Below are positions 1 through 9,100 of a stretch of 64,000 bases of DNA, in pieces. The stretch comes from Streptomyces sp. SUK 48. GTDB taxonomy: Bacteria > Actinomycetota > Actinomycetes > Streptomycetales > Streptomycetaceae. The position numbers were made by a program, and so were the translations under genes. The stretch is from contig NZ_CP045740.1 of NCBI RefSeq assembly GCF_009650765.1, positions 4,998,001-5,062,000 of the forward strand. The letters run 5' to 3'. The stretch's first letter is position 1; the number at the start of each line of letters is the position of its first letter. The notes beneath the pieces are model-generated. The model did no database searches. It was not told the DNA's origin and worked only from the letters and a program-made list of their open reading frames with translations.

Positions 1-834
1 CTCGGCACCGGCGGGGCGATCCGCAACGTGGCCTCGCGGCTGCGCTCGGGACCCGACGAGCCGGTGCTGATCTTCAACGGCGACATCCTGACGGGCCTGG
101 ACATCCGGGCCCTCGTCGACACCCACGAGTCGACGGGCGCGGACGTCTCGCTGCATCTGACGAAGGTGTCCGACCCGCGCGCCTACGGCCTGGTGCCGAC
201 CGACGAGACGGGCCGGGTGCTGGCGTTCCTGGAGAAGCCGCAGACGCCCGAGGAGATCGTCACCGACCAGATCAACGCGGGGGCGTACGTCTTCCGGCGC
301 TCGGTCATCGACGCGATCCCGGCGGGCCGGCCGGTGTCGGTGGAGCGCGAGACGTTCCCCCAGCTGCTCGCGGCCGGGGCGCATCTTCAGGGCATGGTCG
401 ACTCGACGTACTGGCTGGACCTCGGCACCCCGGCCGCGTTCGTGCGCGGCTCGGCCGACCTGGTGCTCGGGCGCGCGCCGTCGCCCGCGGTGCCGGGGCG
501 CTGCGGTGACCAGCTGGTGCTGCCGACGGCCCAGGTGGCGCCGGACGCGAAGCTGACCGGGGGCACGGTGGTGGGGGAGGGCGCGTTCGTCGCGGAAGGC
601 GCGCGGGTCTTCGGCTCGACGATCCTGCCGGGCGCGGTCATCGAGCCCGGCGCGGTCATCACGGACTCCCTGATCGGCACCCGCGCCCGCGTCGGCACCC
701 GCTCGGTCCTCACCGGCACGGTCATCGGCGACGGCGCGGTCATCGGCCCCGACAACGAGCTGTGCGAGGGGGCGCGGGTGTGGTGCGACGCGCGTATCCC
801 GGCGGGCGCGGTGCGGTTCTCTTCCGACCAGTAG
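1..834 (+). CDS. NDP-sugar pyrophosphorylase, probable mannose-1-phosphate guanylyltransferase (5' partial)
   Basis: The frame is open from the first base, so the N-terminus with its nucleotide-binding GG loop lies outside the window. The visible part begins LGTGGAIRN, part of the nucleotidyltransferase fold, followed by FNGDIL (metal-binding Asp) and FLEKP (sugar-binding motif). From about residue 175 the C-terminus has hexapeptide repeats typical of a left-handed beta helix (LTGGTVVGEGAFV, IEPGAVITDSLIG). The family makes NDP-sugars from NTP and sugar-1-phosphate. GDP-mannose is the best guess because manB and manA lie about 13 and 16 kb downstream, but the substrate cannot be read from sequence alone. 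It is convergent with the DNA glycosylase gene. Confidence 0.85.
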   Translation, partial: LGTGGAIRNVASRLRSGPDEPVLIFNGDILTGLDIRALVDTHESTGADVSLHLTKVSDPRAYGLVPTDETGRVLAFLEKPQTPEEIVTDQINAGAYVFRRSVIDAIPAGRPVSVERETFPQLLAAGAHLQGMVDSTYWLDLGTPAAFVRGSADLVLGRAPSPAVPGRCGDQLVLPTAQVAPDAKLTGGTVVGEGAFVAEGARVFGSTILPGAVIEPGAVITDSLIGTRARVGTRSVLTGTVIGDGAVIGPDNELCEGARVWCDARIPAGAVRFSSDQ

Positions 835-1001
835 TCCGGTGAGCCGGTGCGGCCACGGGGGGGGCCCGGCCCCTGACGGGGTGAGTGCGGGGCGGTGCCC
901 CGGCTCCCTCGGGGATGGGGGCAGGCGGATCGCCGGGCGCGGCCGCGCGGTGGCTGGTCGCGCAGTTCCCCGCGCCCCTTCGGGACGGTCGGGGACCCGG
1001 C

Positions 1002-2042
1002 TCAGAGCAGTCCGATGTCCACGCGAGGCATCTTCGGGACGCGCCGGGCCGGGGTGAGGCCGCTCAGGAGGATCAGCCGGGCCGCCCGGTGCCGCTGCCC
1101 GGCGTACGGCTCCAGCAGACGCAGCATCTCGGAGTCGTCCGCGTGCCGGTCACCGGCCAGCGCCCACCCCACGATCCCCGGCAGATGCAGGTCCCCGACC
1201 GTCACCTCGTCCGCCGCCCCATGGCTGCGCTGCACCACCTCCGCCGACGTCCACACCCCCACCCCCGGCACGACCTCCAGCCGCGCCCGGGCCTCACCCG
1301 GGGGCATCTCCACCGTCTGCTCCAGCCGCGCGGCCAACCGGACCGCCCGCAGGATCGTGGACGCGCGCTTGTCGTCGACCCCGGCCCGATGCCACTCCCA
1401 GGAGGGAATCAACGCCCAGGTCCGTGCCGCGGGCATGACGGACATCGGCCGCTCACCGAGCCCCGCCGGTCCCGGCGCGGGCTCCCCGAACCGCCGTACC
1501 AGCAACCGCCACGCCCGGTACGCCTCGTCCGTCGTGACCTTCTGCTCCAGCACCGACGGGATCAACGACTCCAGCACCAGCCCGGTCCGCGTGAGCCGCA
1601 GCCCCGGCCGCCGGTGCCGGGCCAGCGCCACCGCCCGGTGCCGGGGCACGAACGCCTCCGGCTCGTCGGCCGCCCCGAGCAGCGCGGGCAGACCGTCGAG
1701 CAGCCACTGTGCCCCCGGCCCCCACGCCTCGCCGAGCACCTCACCGCCGCACGCCCGTACCCGCAGCGTGCCGGGGCCGGCCGGGGTGCGGCACGCCCGC
1801 CACACGGACCCGTCCGCCGTGGCCCGGAACGTCGGATCGCCGGCCCCGCGCCGCAGCGGCCCGAGCACCAGGCCCAGATCGAGCGGCCCCTCGGGCACCC
1901 ACCGCCGCACCCGCGCGGGCACCGCGGCCTGCCGCGGTATCCCGCCCGCGCCGGCCGTAGGACCCGTACCGTCCGCGGACACGCCGGCCTGCCCACCGCG
2001 CACAGCCGTACGCGTGGGCCGCTGAACGAAACGTCCTGCCAC
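1002..2042 (-). CDS. AlkA-type DNA-3-methyladenine glycosylase 2 family protein
   Basis: This is a 346-residue protein of the HhH-GPD superfamily, which removes alkylated bases in base excision repair. The helix-hairpin-helix is LEVVPGVGVWTSAEV (about residues 250-265), followed by TVGDLHLP, whose Asp is in the position of the catalytic aspartate. LEQKVTTDEAYRAWRLLVRRFG upstream is the conserved helix before the hairpin; written in full it is one residue block at about 185-206. There is no Fe-S cysteine loop, which favours AlkA over the Nth/MutY types. The first 40 residues are low complexity, so the true start could be internal. A 9-bp tandem repeat lies just upstream. Confidence 0.82.
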   Translation of the reverse strand: MAGRFVQRPTRTAVRGGQAGVSADGTGPTAGAGGIPRQAAVPARVRRWVPEGPLDLGLVLGPLRRGAGDPTFRATADGSVWRACRTPAGPGTLRVRACGGEVLGEAWGPGAQWLLDGLPALLGAADEPEAFVPRHRAVALARHRRPGLRLTRTGLVLESLIPSVLEQKVTTDEAYRAWRLLVRRFGEPAPGPAGLGERPMSVMPAARTWALIPSWEWHRAGVDDKRASTILRAVRLAARLEQTVEMPPGEARARLEVVPGVGVWTSAEVVQRSHGAADEVTVGDLHLPGIVGWALAGDRHADDSEMLRLLEPYAGQRHRAARLILLSGLTPARRVPKMPRVDIGLL

Positions 2043-2062
2043 GGATCAGATCCTCGATTGCC

Positions 2063-2098
2063 GGTGGGGCCGGTGGGGCCGGTGGGGCCGGTGGGGCC
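2063..2098. repeat. 9-bp tandem repeat, four exact copies
   Basis: Four perfect copies of GGTGGGGCC lie in the gap between the cofE stop and the glycosylase start. No coding frame uses them. Confidence 0.9.
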
Positions 2099-2188
2099 GA
2101 ATGCCGCCGGTGCCGCCCTTCGAGACTAGGCGAGACCAGGCCCCCGGGCCGCCCCCGGCCCCCGGCCCTCCACTCACCGCGCCTCGAT

Positions 2189-3511
2189 TCACCGCACCTC
2201 GATGAACGCCCCCGCGTCCCGGTCCGCTCGCGGGCCCGGCGCCTGGGCCGGATGCCCGATCGCCACCGCGCCCATCGGGTCCCACTCCGGGGGCAGCCCG
2301 AGCGTCTCGCGCACCACGTCCCGGCAGAACATCGTGGACGACACCCAGGCCGAGCCGAGGCGCTCCCCGGCCAGCGCCACCAGGAAGTTCTGCACGCCCG
2401 CGCCCATGGCGACGACGAACATCTCCCGCTCGGCACCGTCGCGCCGCGCGTCCCCGTAGTGGTGCGAGCCGTCCATGACGAGGCACGGCACCACGAGGTA
2501 CGGCGCGTCGCGCAGCACCTCGCCGCGCCGGACGCGCTTGGCGACGGACTCCTCGCTCCTGCCGTCCCGGCGCAGGTCGGCGATCCAGGCGTCCCGCATC
2601 GCGTCCAGCAGCCGGTTCCGCGACGCGGCCGACTCCAGCAGCACGAACCGCCAGGGCGTGGTGTGGTGCGGCGCGGGCGCCGTCACGGCCGCCGCCACCG
2701 CCCGCCGTACCGAACCCGGGTCCACCGGCTCCTCGGTGAACGCCCTGACGGTGCGCCTGAGGGTCACGGCCTCGCGGACCGCCTCGGAGGTGCCGAGCCG
2801 GAACATGTCGTCGGCCGCGGCCCGCACCAGCGCCCGCGCGCCCGTGTCCGCCTCGCCGTCCCGCTCCACCACCTGGGACAGGCCGCGCACCACGGCGACC
2901 GGCCGTCCCCCGGCCTTGCCCTTCACCAGGTCACCGGCGGCGGCCAGCTCGTCCGCCGTGGCCACCACGGTGGCGCTGAGCGGATTGCCGTACGCGTCCG
3001 TGCCCCCGCGCAGATCGTCCAGCACCCGCACCCCGGCGGCGCCGATCGCCACGTCCGTGAGCCCCGCGCGCCAGGGCCGCCCGAAGGTGTCGCTGACGAT
3101 CACCCCGACCTCGACCCCGAGGGCATCGCGCAGGCCCTCGCGGATCGCCCGGGCGGACGCGTCCGGGTCCTCGGGCAGCAACAGCACGGTCCCGGCGGGG
3201 GTGTTGGAGGCGTCGACCCCGGCCGCGGCCATGACCAGGCCCTGCCGGTTCTCCACGATCCGCAGGGCACCCCGGCGGGCCACCACCCGCACGGTCTCCG
3301 CGTCGATCGCGGCCTCCCGGTCGGTGGCCCGGACGATCCGGCCCTCCGCCTTGGACACGATCTTGGAGGTGACGACCACCACGTCCCCGTCGGCCAGGCC
3401 GGGCTCGGCGACGGCGATCAGCTTGGCGAGGTCGTCGCCCCGCTGCACCTCGGGCAGCCCGGCCGGCGCCCAGACCTGGAACGCGGGACGCTCCGCGCGG
3501 TCCACGCTCAC
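2189..3511 (-). CDS. fbiB: Coenzyme F420-0:L-glutamate ligase / dehydro-F420-0 reductase (CofE-nitroreductase fusion)
   Basis: This 440-residue two-domain protein matches actinobacterial FbiB. Residues 1-245 form the CofE gamma-glutamyl ligase ([35 protein letters not shown]), which adds glutamates to F420-0. Residues about 246-440 are an FMN-binding nitroreductase-like domain ([33 protein letters not shown]) that in mycobacteria reduces dehydro-F420-0. It is translationally coupled to cofD: its ATG overlaps the cofD stop by 4 bp. Length and domain order are normal for the family. It acts in the cytoplasm at the end of F420 synthesis. Confidence 0.93.
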   Translation of the reverse strand: MSVDRAERPAFQVWAPAGLPEVQRGDDLAKLIAVAEPGLADGDVVVVTSKIVSKAEGRIVRATDREAAIDAETVRVVARRGALRIVENRQGLVMAAAGVDASNTPAGTVLLLPEDPDASARAIREGLRDALGVEVGVIVSDTFGRPWRAGLTDVAIGAAGVRVLDDLRGGTDAYGNPLSATVVATADELAAAGDLVKGKAGGRPVAVVRGLSQVVERDGEADTGARALVRAAADDMFRLGTSEAVREAVTLRRTVRAFTEEPVDPGSVRRAVAAAVTAPAPHHTTPWRFVLLESAASRNRLLDAMRDAWIADLRRDGRSEESVAKRVRRGEVLRDAPYLVVPCLVMDGSHHYGDARRDGAEREMFVVAMGAGVQNFLVALAGERLGSAWVSSTMFCRDVVRETLGLPPEWDPMGAVAIGHPAQAPGPRADRDAGAFIEVR

Positions 3512-4467
3512 GCGCCCCGCACCTCCTCGGCCAGCGTCAGCGCCTCCCGCGCCATCTGCGCGGTCGCGGCCAGATCGGTCATCATCAGCGGTACGGCACG
3601 GCAGCGGATGCCGTCGGCCTCCACGCGCTCGACCACGGCGGCGTCCACGGTGTCGACCAGCCAGCCGTCCAGCAGCCCTGAGCCGTAGTGCTCGGCGACC
3701 GCGGCGGCCGTGGACTCCACGCCGACCGCGGCGAGCACCTTGTCCGCCATCCCGCGCACCGGCGCGTCACCGACGATGGGGGACAGGCCGACCACGGGCA
3801 CGCCCGCGTCCGCGATGGCCTCCCTGATGCCGGGGACCGCGAGGATCGTGCCGATGGACACGACCGGGTTGGACGGCGGGAAGAGGATGACGTCCGCCTC
3901 GGCGATCGCCTCCAGGACGCCGGGGGCCGGCTTGGAGTGCTCGGCGCCGACCGGGACGACGGCCTGCGCGGGCACCCCGGCCCGCATCCGCACCCAGTAC
4001 TCCTGGAAGTGCACCGCCTTGCGCTCCCCGTCGACCTCGACGGCCACATGCGTCTCCACGCGGTCGTCGGTCATCGGGATCAGCTTCACGCCCGGCTTCC
4101 ACCGGTCGCACAGTGCCGCGGTGACCGCGCTCAGCGGATAGCCGGCGCCGAGCATCTGCGTCCGCACGATGTGCGTGGCGAAGTCCCGGTCGCCGAGCCC
4201 GAACCACTCGGGGCCCACCCCGTAGGCCGCCAGTTCCTCCTTGAGATGGAAGGTCTCCTCGGACCGTCCCCAGCCCTGCTCCTCGTTGATGCCGCCGCCG
4301 AGCGTGTACATCACCGTGTCGAGGTCCGGGCAGACCTTCAGCCCGAAGAGGTGGATGTCGTCGCCGGTGTTGCCGATCACCGTGACGTCCGCGTCCGGCG
4401 CCGCCTGCTGGAGACCCCGCAGGAACCGTGCACCACCGATACCGCCTGCCAGAACCACAATGCGCAT
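3508..4467 (-). CDS. cofD: 2-phospho-L-lactate (phosphoenolpyruvyl) transferase, F420 biosynthesis
   Basis: The predicted 319-residue protein begins [18 protein letters not shown], the conserved CofD/FbiA N-terminus. I chose the ATG at 4467 rather than the one 30 bp upstream because homology begins there. CofD joins the 2-phospho-L-lactate or phosphoenolpyruvate moiety of its guanylyl donor to the deazaflavin Fo; in actinobacteria the PEP route giving dehydro-F420-0 is established for mycobacteria. [11 protein letters not shown] and [13 protein letters not shown] are family blocks in the active site region. It is the first gene of a two-gene operon with fbiB (4-bp overlap). Confidence 0.93.
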   Translation of the reverse strand: MRIVVLAGGIGGARFLRGLQQAAPDADVTVIGNTGDDIHLFGLKVCPDLDTVMYTLGGGINEEQGWGRSEETFHLKEELAAYGVGPEWFGLGDRDFATHIVRTQMLGAGYPLSAVTAALCDRWKPGVKLIPMTDDRVETHVAVEVDGERKAVHFQEYWVRMRAGVPAQAVVPVGAEHSKPAPGVLEAIAEADVILFPPSNPVVSIGTILAVPGIREAIADAGVPVVGLSPIVGDAPVRGMADKVLAAVGVESTAAAVAEHYGSGLLDGWLVDTVDAAVVERVEADGIRCRAVPLMMTDLAATAQMAREALTLAEEVRGA

Positions 4468-4501
4468 GGGAACCAGTCTTGCAGGAGCGTCCGACAACGC
4501 G

Positions 4502-5020
4502 TCAGGCAGTCACCGGACGCGCTGCGCAGGAGGGGGAGGCGTGCGCCCCGGCGTGCGCCGCGGGGTGCATGGGCATCTCGGTAAGACCCGGGTAGTAGAT
4601 GTGCAGGCTGACCGCCGGTTCCAGCGCGTCGTTGACGACCTCGTGCGCGTACCCCGGCGCGAACACGTGTTGTGCGCCGGGCGTGAGCGTCCTGGCACCG
4701 CGCCGGGTGTGCTCGGTGAGCGTGCCCTCCAGGACGGTGAGGACACCGGAGGAGCGGCCGTGGTCGTGCCGCCCGGTGCCCTGACCCGGCACCCAGGACA
4801 GCAGCCAGACCTCGTAACCGGGGCCGGTGCGCAGCCGGTGGTACCAGCGGGTCGTGGCGTCGTAGCGCACGAGGTCCGCCCACTGGGCGCGGTCGGCGGC
4901 GATGGCGCGGGCCAGGCCGGCGAACTCGGCGACGGTGGCCGGGTGCTCGCGCGGCGGCTGGAGCAGGTGCGGGACCTCGAGCAGGTCACCGGCGATCTGG
5001 AGGTCGTTGTCGCTGTTCAT
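4502..5020 (-). CDS. Type I cysteine dioxygenase
   Basis: The product is a 172-residue cupin. It should oxidise cysteine to cysteine sulfinate with O2 and Fe(II). The three iron ligands are visible: H85 and H87 in GRHDHGRSSG and H126 in APGYAHEVVN, in the usual cysteine dioxygenase spacing. I chose the ATG at 5020 because GAGGAA lies 13 bp upstream and homology begins soon after; the longer open frame runs through leader sequence. The gene is preceded by a 31-codon Cys-rich leader ORF and about 140 nt of untranslated RNA with hairpins, which suggests control by cysteine supply. It is 34 bp upstream of cofD, so some read-through into the F420 genes is possible. Confidence 0.87.
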   Translation of the reverse strand: MNSDNDLQIAGDLLEVPHLLQPPREHPATVAEFAGLARAIAADRAQWADLVRYDATTRWYHRLRTGPGYEVWLLSWVPGQGTGRHDHGRSSGVLTVLEGTLTEHTRRGARTLTPGAQHVFAPGYAHEVVNDALEPAVSLHIYYPGLTEMPMHPAAHAGAHASPSCAARPVTA

Positions 5021-5055
5021 GGGGGTGTGCTGGTTCCTCGGCGGAGAAGAGTGAA

Positions 5056-5117
5056 AGCCCGTCAGGAGGGGCTGCGAAGGAAGAACGACCGAGCCGCACG
5101 GAGGCGAGGCGTCGGCC
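5056..5117 (-). promoter_or_regulatory. Hairpins in the cysteine dioxygenase mRNA leader
   Basis: Two potential stem-loops lie between the Cys leader stop and the dioxygenase RBS. The distal one (5087-5117) pairs GGCCGA with TCGGTC, plus an inner GCC/GGC. The proximal one (5056-5073) pairs AGCCC with GGGCT and is followed by TTTCACTCTTCT, about 17 nt before the RBS. They could act as an attenuator or sequester the RBS, but I could not fold the RNA to test alternatives. Confidence 0.4.
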
Positions 5118-5160
5118 ACAGCCGGAGCGAAGACCTGCGAAAAGCGAAGAAGAGGCCGGC

Positions 5161-5256
5161 TCAACAGCTGGAACAGCGACAACAGCTACAGCGGGCCCGG
5201 GCAGCACCGTGGGACCCGGCGGTGCGGGTCGAGGTGGGTACCGAGTTCGCGAGCAT
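5161..5256 (-). CDS. Cys-rich leader peptide upstream of cysteine dioxygenase (attenuator uORF)
   Basis: A 31-codon ORF starts with ATG at 5256 and stops with TGA at 5161, on the same strand as the dioxygenase and 140 nt upstream. The last ten residues read RCSCCRCSSC: five Cys in nine positions, all encoded by TGT although Streptomyces strongly prefers TGC. Clustered rare codons for the amino acid handled by the next gene are the hallmark of translation-mediated attenuation. A promoter-like TTGACA lies at 5292-5287 and a weak -10 at about 5267-5262, which would put the transcription start at or next to the ATG, making it leaderless. The function is inferred; Cys-rich uORFs are known in other actinobacteria. 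Confidence 0.72.
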   Translation of the reverse strand: MLANSVPTSTRTAGSHGAARARCSCCRCSSC

Positions 5257-5260
5257 GCCC

Positions 5261-5292
5261 ACTAGGACAACGGTTCACACCAGTGCTGTCAA
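5261..5292 (-). promoter_or_regulatory. Putative promoter of the Cys leader and cysteine dioxygenase
   Basis: A perfect -35 TTGACA (5292-5287) is followed after about 19 bp by a weak -10-like TCCTAG (5267-5262). The leader ATG begins 6 bp further on, consistent with a leaderless transcript. The -10 fit is poor, so confidence is modest. Confidence 0.4.
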
Positions 5293-5309
5293 CTCGATGA
5301 CCGCCATGT

Positions 5310-5379
5310 GGGACACATTTCACCCCATCCGGGTCATCTGGCGTGCATGAGGTTTGCTCTTCGGGGCACCGGGACACAT
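5310..5379. promoter_or_regulatory. Repeated GGGACACAT elements in the whiB upstream region (candidate WhiA sites)
   Basis: The 450-bp gap between the Cys leader and whiB holds no credible gene. It contains GGGACACAT twice (5310-5318 and 5371-5379), each followed by ATCCG about 10 bp later. GACAC is the reported core of WhiA binding sites, and a further GTGTC lies at 5645-5649 next to the putative whiB promoter. The match is short, so this is suggestive only. Confidence 0.3.
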
Positions 5380-5607
5380 GGGGCACATCCGAGCGCTCGT
5401 CGGGCCATGCAACGCGATCGAACGCCAGAACGTCTTTCTCTGCGTCAAGGGGCCGTGCAGGCCCCGGCGGAGCGCGGCGGTCCGGCGGACCCCGGTCGCG
5501 CGTCCGGCGGCGGCCCGGTCGTGTGTCGTAGTTTATGGCGATTTGAACACTTTCCGCATGGCCTTGGTTCCGCAGAGTGAATAACGGGCTCAATAGCAGA
5601 TCTCGGC

Positions 5608-5637
5608 TTGACTCGCCCGGAGCAGCACACTTGTAAT
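5608..5637 (+). promoter_or_regulatory. Putative whiB promoter
   Basis: TTGACT (5608-5613) and TGTAAT (5632-5637) are separated by 18 bp in a locally AT-richer stretch about 75 bp upstream of the whiB start. AGTGA at 5576-5580 and TCACT at 5639-5643 flank it; this is loosely like reported BldD half sites, though the spacing is long. Confidence 0.4.
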
Positions 5638-5710
5638 TTCACTCGTGTCGTTCAGCCGAAATCGGTAACGGCGTACGCACGGGGACGTGAAAGACAGACG
5701 AGGGGCGCAC

Positions 5711-5974
5711 ATGACCGAGCTGGTGCAGCAACTGCTGGTCGACGACGCGGACGAGGAACTCGGCTGGCAGGAGCGCGCGCTGTGCGCCCAGACCGACCCC
5801 GAGTCCTTCTTTCCCGAGAAGGGCGGCTCCACCAGAGAGGCGAAGAAGGTCTGCCTCGCCTGCGAGGTCCGCTCCGAATGCCTCGAGTACGCCCTCGCCA
5901 ACGACGAGCGCTTCGGCATCTGGGGCGGCCTGTCCGAGCGGGAGCGCCGCCGCCTGAAGAAGGCCGCCGTCTGA
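5711..5974 (+). CDS. whiB: WhiB, iron-sulfur sporulation regulator
   Basis: The 87-residue protein has the Wbl fold. Four cysteines (C25, C48, C51, C57) ligate a 4Fe-4S cluster, followed by the GIWGG turn (residues 69-73) and a basic C-terminus RERRRLKK for DNA contact. Length and sequence match my memory of the S. coelicolor developmental protein WhiB, which acts with WhiA to start sporulation septation. I chose the ATG at 5711 because GAGGGG precedes it and the family N-terminus is MTELVQQ; an in-frame ATG 24 bp upstream lacks a good RBS. A large hairpin follows the gene. Confidence 0.95.
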   Translation: MTELVQQLLVDDADEELGWQERALCAQTDPESFFPEKGGSTREAKKVCLACEVRSECLEYALANDERFGIWGGLSERERRRLKKAAV

Positions 5975-6036
5975 CCGCGCACCAGCGCCGCGGGCACCCG
6001 GTACATACCCGCGCCATACGCGAGAAAACATCACGA

Positions 6037-6077
6037 ACGGCCCGTGGCCCGTGGGTTGTCCACAGGGGGCGGGCCGT
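6037..6077 (+). terminator. Probable whiB terminator hairpin
   Basis: ACGGCCCG (6037-6044) pairs perfectly with CGGGCCGT (6070-6077), with an inner GTGG/CCAC stem. There is no U-tract, as is common in streptomycetes. A DnaA-box sequence sits at the apex. Confidence 0.5.
6056..6064 (+). promoter_or_regulatory. DnaA box
   Basis: TTGTCCACA is an exact match to the preferred Streptomyces DnaA box. It lies between whiB and the glycosyltransferase, about 95 bp upstream of the latter's start. Confidence 0.5.
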
Positions 6078-6159
6078 CGTCGTGGGCAGCCGATAGTGTG
6101 GTCGCTCGTCCGAGACGACCCGCTGTCCCCGCGAGCCCATCGAGGCCGGGGGACCGCAG

Positions 6160-9100
6160 GTGTCCACCGCAGTCCAGCGAACCGGGGCCCGTACCTCGAT
6201 GTCCGTGCACAGCCATACGGCAGCCCAAGACCCGGCCGCCGCAGCAGCGTTCGACCCAGCCCGCCAGGCGCCGTACGACCCGGCCCACCAGGCGGCGTTC
6301 GATCCGGCCCGCCCCCCCGAGTTTCCGCGTCACGTCGTCACCGCCGTCCTCGTCTCCCACGACGGCGCGCGCTGGCTGCCCGACGCGATCGCCGGGCTGC
6401 TCGGCCAGGAACGCCCCGTCCAGCACGCGGTGGCCGCCGACACCGGCAGCGCGGACAACTCCGCCCAGCTGCTCGGCGAAGCCCTCGGCGACGCGGGCGT
6501 GCTGCACCTCGCCCGCCGCACCGGCTTCGGCCAGGCCGTCGAGGAGGCGAGCCGCACCGTCCCCGTGCTCACCCCGGACGAGCTGCCGTACCTCAAGCGC
6601 CCCAGCGGCTGGGACCCGGTCACCCGCACCTGGCGCGACGACGCCTACGACCTGCCCGAACTGCCCTACGGCGAACCGGTCCAGTGGCTCTGGCTGCTGC
6701 ACGACGACTGCGCCCCCGAACCCGACGCCCTCGCCCAGCTGCTGAAGGTCGTCGAGAACGAACTCGAACTGGGCCGCGACGACGTGGCGATCGTCGGCCC
6801 CAAACTCCGCGGCTGGTACGACCGCAGGCAGCTGCTGGAGGTCGGCGTCTCCATCGCCGACTCCGGCCGCCGCTGGACCGGTCTGGACCGCCGCGAACAG
6901 GACCAGGGCCAGCACGACCACGTCCGCACCGTCCTGTCCGTCTCCACCGCCGGCATGCTGATCCGCCGCGACGTCTTCGAACAGCTCGGCGGCTTCGACC
7001 GCCGGCTGCCCCTGATGCGCGACGACGTGGACCTGTGCTGGCGCGCCCATCTCGCCGGCCACCGCGTCCTGATCGCCCCCGACGCCGTCGTACGACACGC
7101 CGAGGCCGCCTCCCGCGAGCGCCGCGTCGTGGACTGCGTGGGCCGCACCGCCGCCTCCCCGCACAAGGTCGACAAGGCCGGCGCCGTCCACACCCTGCTC
7201 GCCAACACCCGTACCGCCGCGCTGCCCTGGGTGATGCTGCGGATCGTCCTCGGCACCCTGCTGCGCACCGTCGCCTACCTGGTCGGCAAGGTCCCGGGCC
7301 AGGCCGTCGACGAGATCCGCGGCCTGCTGGGCACCCTGCTGCGCCCCGAGCGGATCATCGCCGCCCGGCGCAGCCGCGGCACCCCGCGGATCGGCAAGGA
7401 CGAACTGCGCGCCCTGTTCCCACCGCCCGGCGCCACCATCCGCGCCACCGTGGAGCAGTTCGCGGGCAACTTCACCGGCACCTCCGACACCGACACCACG
7501 GCCGGCCGGCACGGCGGCGCCGTGGAGTCCGGCCCCGGCGGCGACGACGCCGACTTCCTGGAGGTCGAGCAGTTCGTCCGCCTCAAGCGGATCGCCCGCA
7601 GGCCCGGCCCGGTGCTCTTCCTCGCCCTGCTGGTCATCTCCCTGGTCGCCTGCCGCGCCCTGCTCACCGGCGGCGCGCTCGGCGGCGGCGCCCTGCTGCC
7701 CGCCCCGGCGAGCGCCGGCGAACTGTGGTCCCGCTTCGCGGACGCCTGGCACCCGGTCGGCACCGGCGGCACCCCCGCCGCACCGCCGTACCTCGCCCTC
7801 GTCGCCACCCTGGCCACCCTGCTGTTCGGCTCCGCCGGAGTCGCGGTCACCGTGCTGCTGGTCTGCTCGGTGCCGCTCGCCGGGTGCACCGCCTACTTCG
7901 CCTCCCGGCCCCTGGTCACCTCCCGGCTGCTGCGTGCCTGGGCGGCCGTCGCCTACGCCTTCCTGCCCGCCACCACCGGCGCCCTGGCCGGCGGCCGCGT
8001 CGGCGCCGCCGTACTCGCCGTACTGCTGCCGCTGATCGCCCGCGCGGGCATCGCCGCGAGCGGCCTCACCAGCCGCACCGGCGCCCGCGGCAGCTGGCGC
8101 GCCACCTGGGCGTACGCACTGCTGCTGACCATCACCACCGCCTTCACCCCGATCGTGTGGCCCGTCGCGCTGATCCTCGGCCTCGGTGTGCTCGTGCTGC
8201 GCCGCGCCGACCTGATCGCCCACGGCCTGCGCCTGCTCGTCCAGCTCGGCACCCCGCTGCTGCTCCTCGCCCCCTGGTCGCTGACCCTGCTGCCGACCGG
8301 CTTCTTCGAGGAGGCGGGTCTGGCGTACGGCGCCTCGTCCGCCTCCGCGCTCGACCTGCTCGGCGCCAGCCCCGGCGGCCCCGGCACCATGAGCGGCCTG
8401 CTGCTGCTCGGCGTCGTGCTCGCCGCCCTCGCCGCGCTGCTGCGCTCCGAGCGGCAGCTGGGCATCCGCACCGCCTGGGTGGTCGCCCTGATCGGCCTCG
8501 TCCTCGCGGTCCTCGCCAACCGGTCCGCCTGGGCGGGCCCGGCCACCCTCGTCTACGGCATCGCCCTGCTGGCCGCCGCCGTCCTCGGCGCCGACGGCGC
8601 CCGCGCGCGGGTGGCCGAGCAGAGCTTCGGCTGGCGCCAGCCGGTGGCCGCCCTGATCGCGCTCGCCGCCGCCGTGGGCCCGCTGCTGCTCGCCGCCGCC
8701 TGGATGGTCCGCGGCGCCGACGGCCCCGTGCAGCGCCGCGACCCGGCCCAGGTGCCCGCGTTCGTCGCCGAGGACTCCACCACCGGCGACCGGGCCCGCA
8801 CCCTCGTCCTGGACAGCGACTCCACCGCGCACGTCGGCTACACCCTGGTGCGCGGCGCCGGCGCCCGCATGGGAGACGCCGAATTCGCGGCCGCCGACGG
8901 CCAGAACGCCCGCCTGGACAAGGTCGTCGCCAACCTGGTCGCCGGCTCCGGCGCCGACCAGGCCGACGAACTCGGCGGCTTCGCCGTGCGCTACGTCCTC
9001 GTCCACAAGGGCGCGCCCCGCGACATCACCCGCGTCCTGGACGCCACCCCCGGCCTGGCCCGGCTCAGCCAGCAGAACGGCAACGCCCTGTGGCGCGTCG

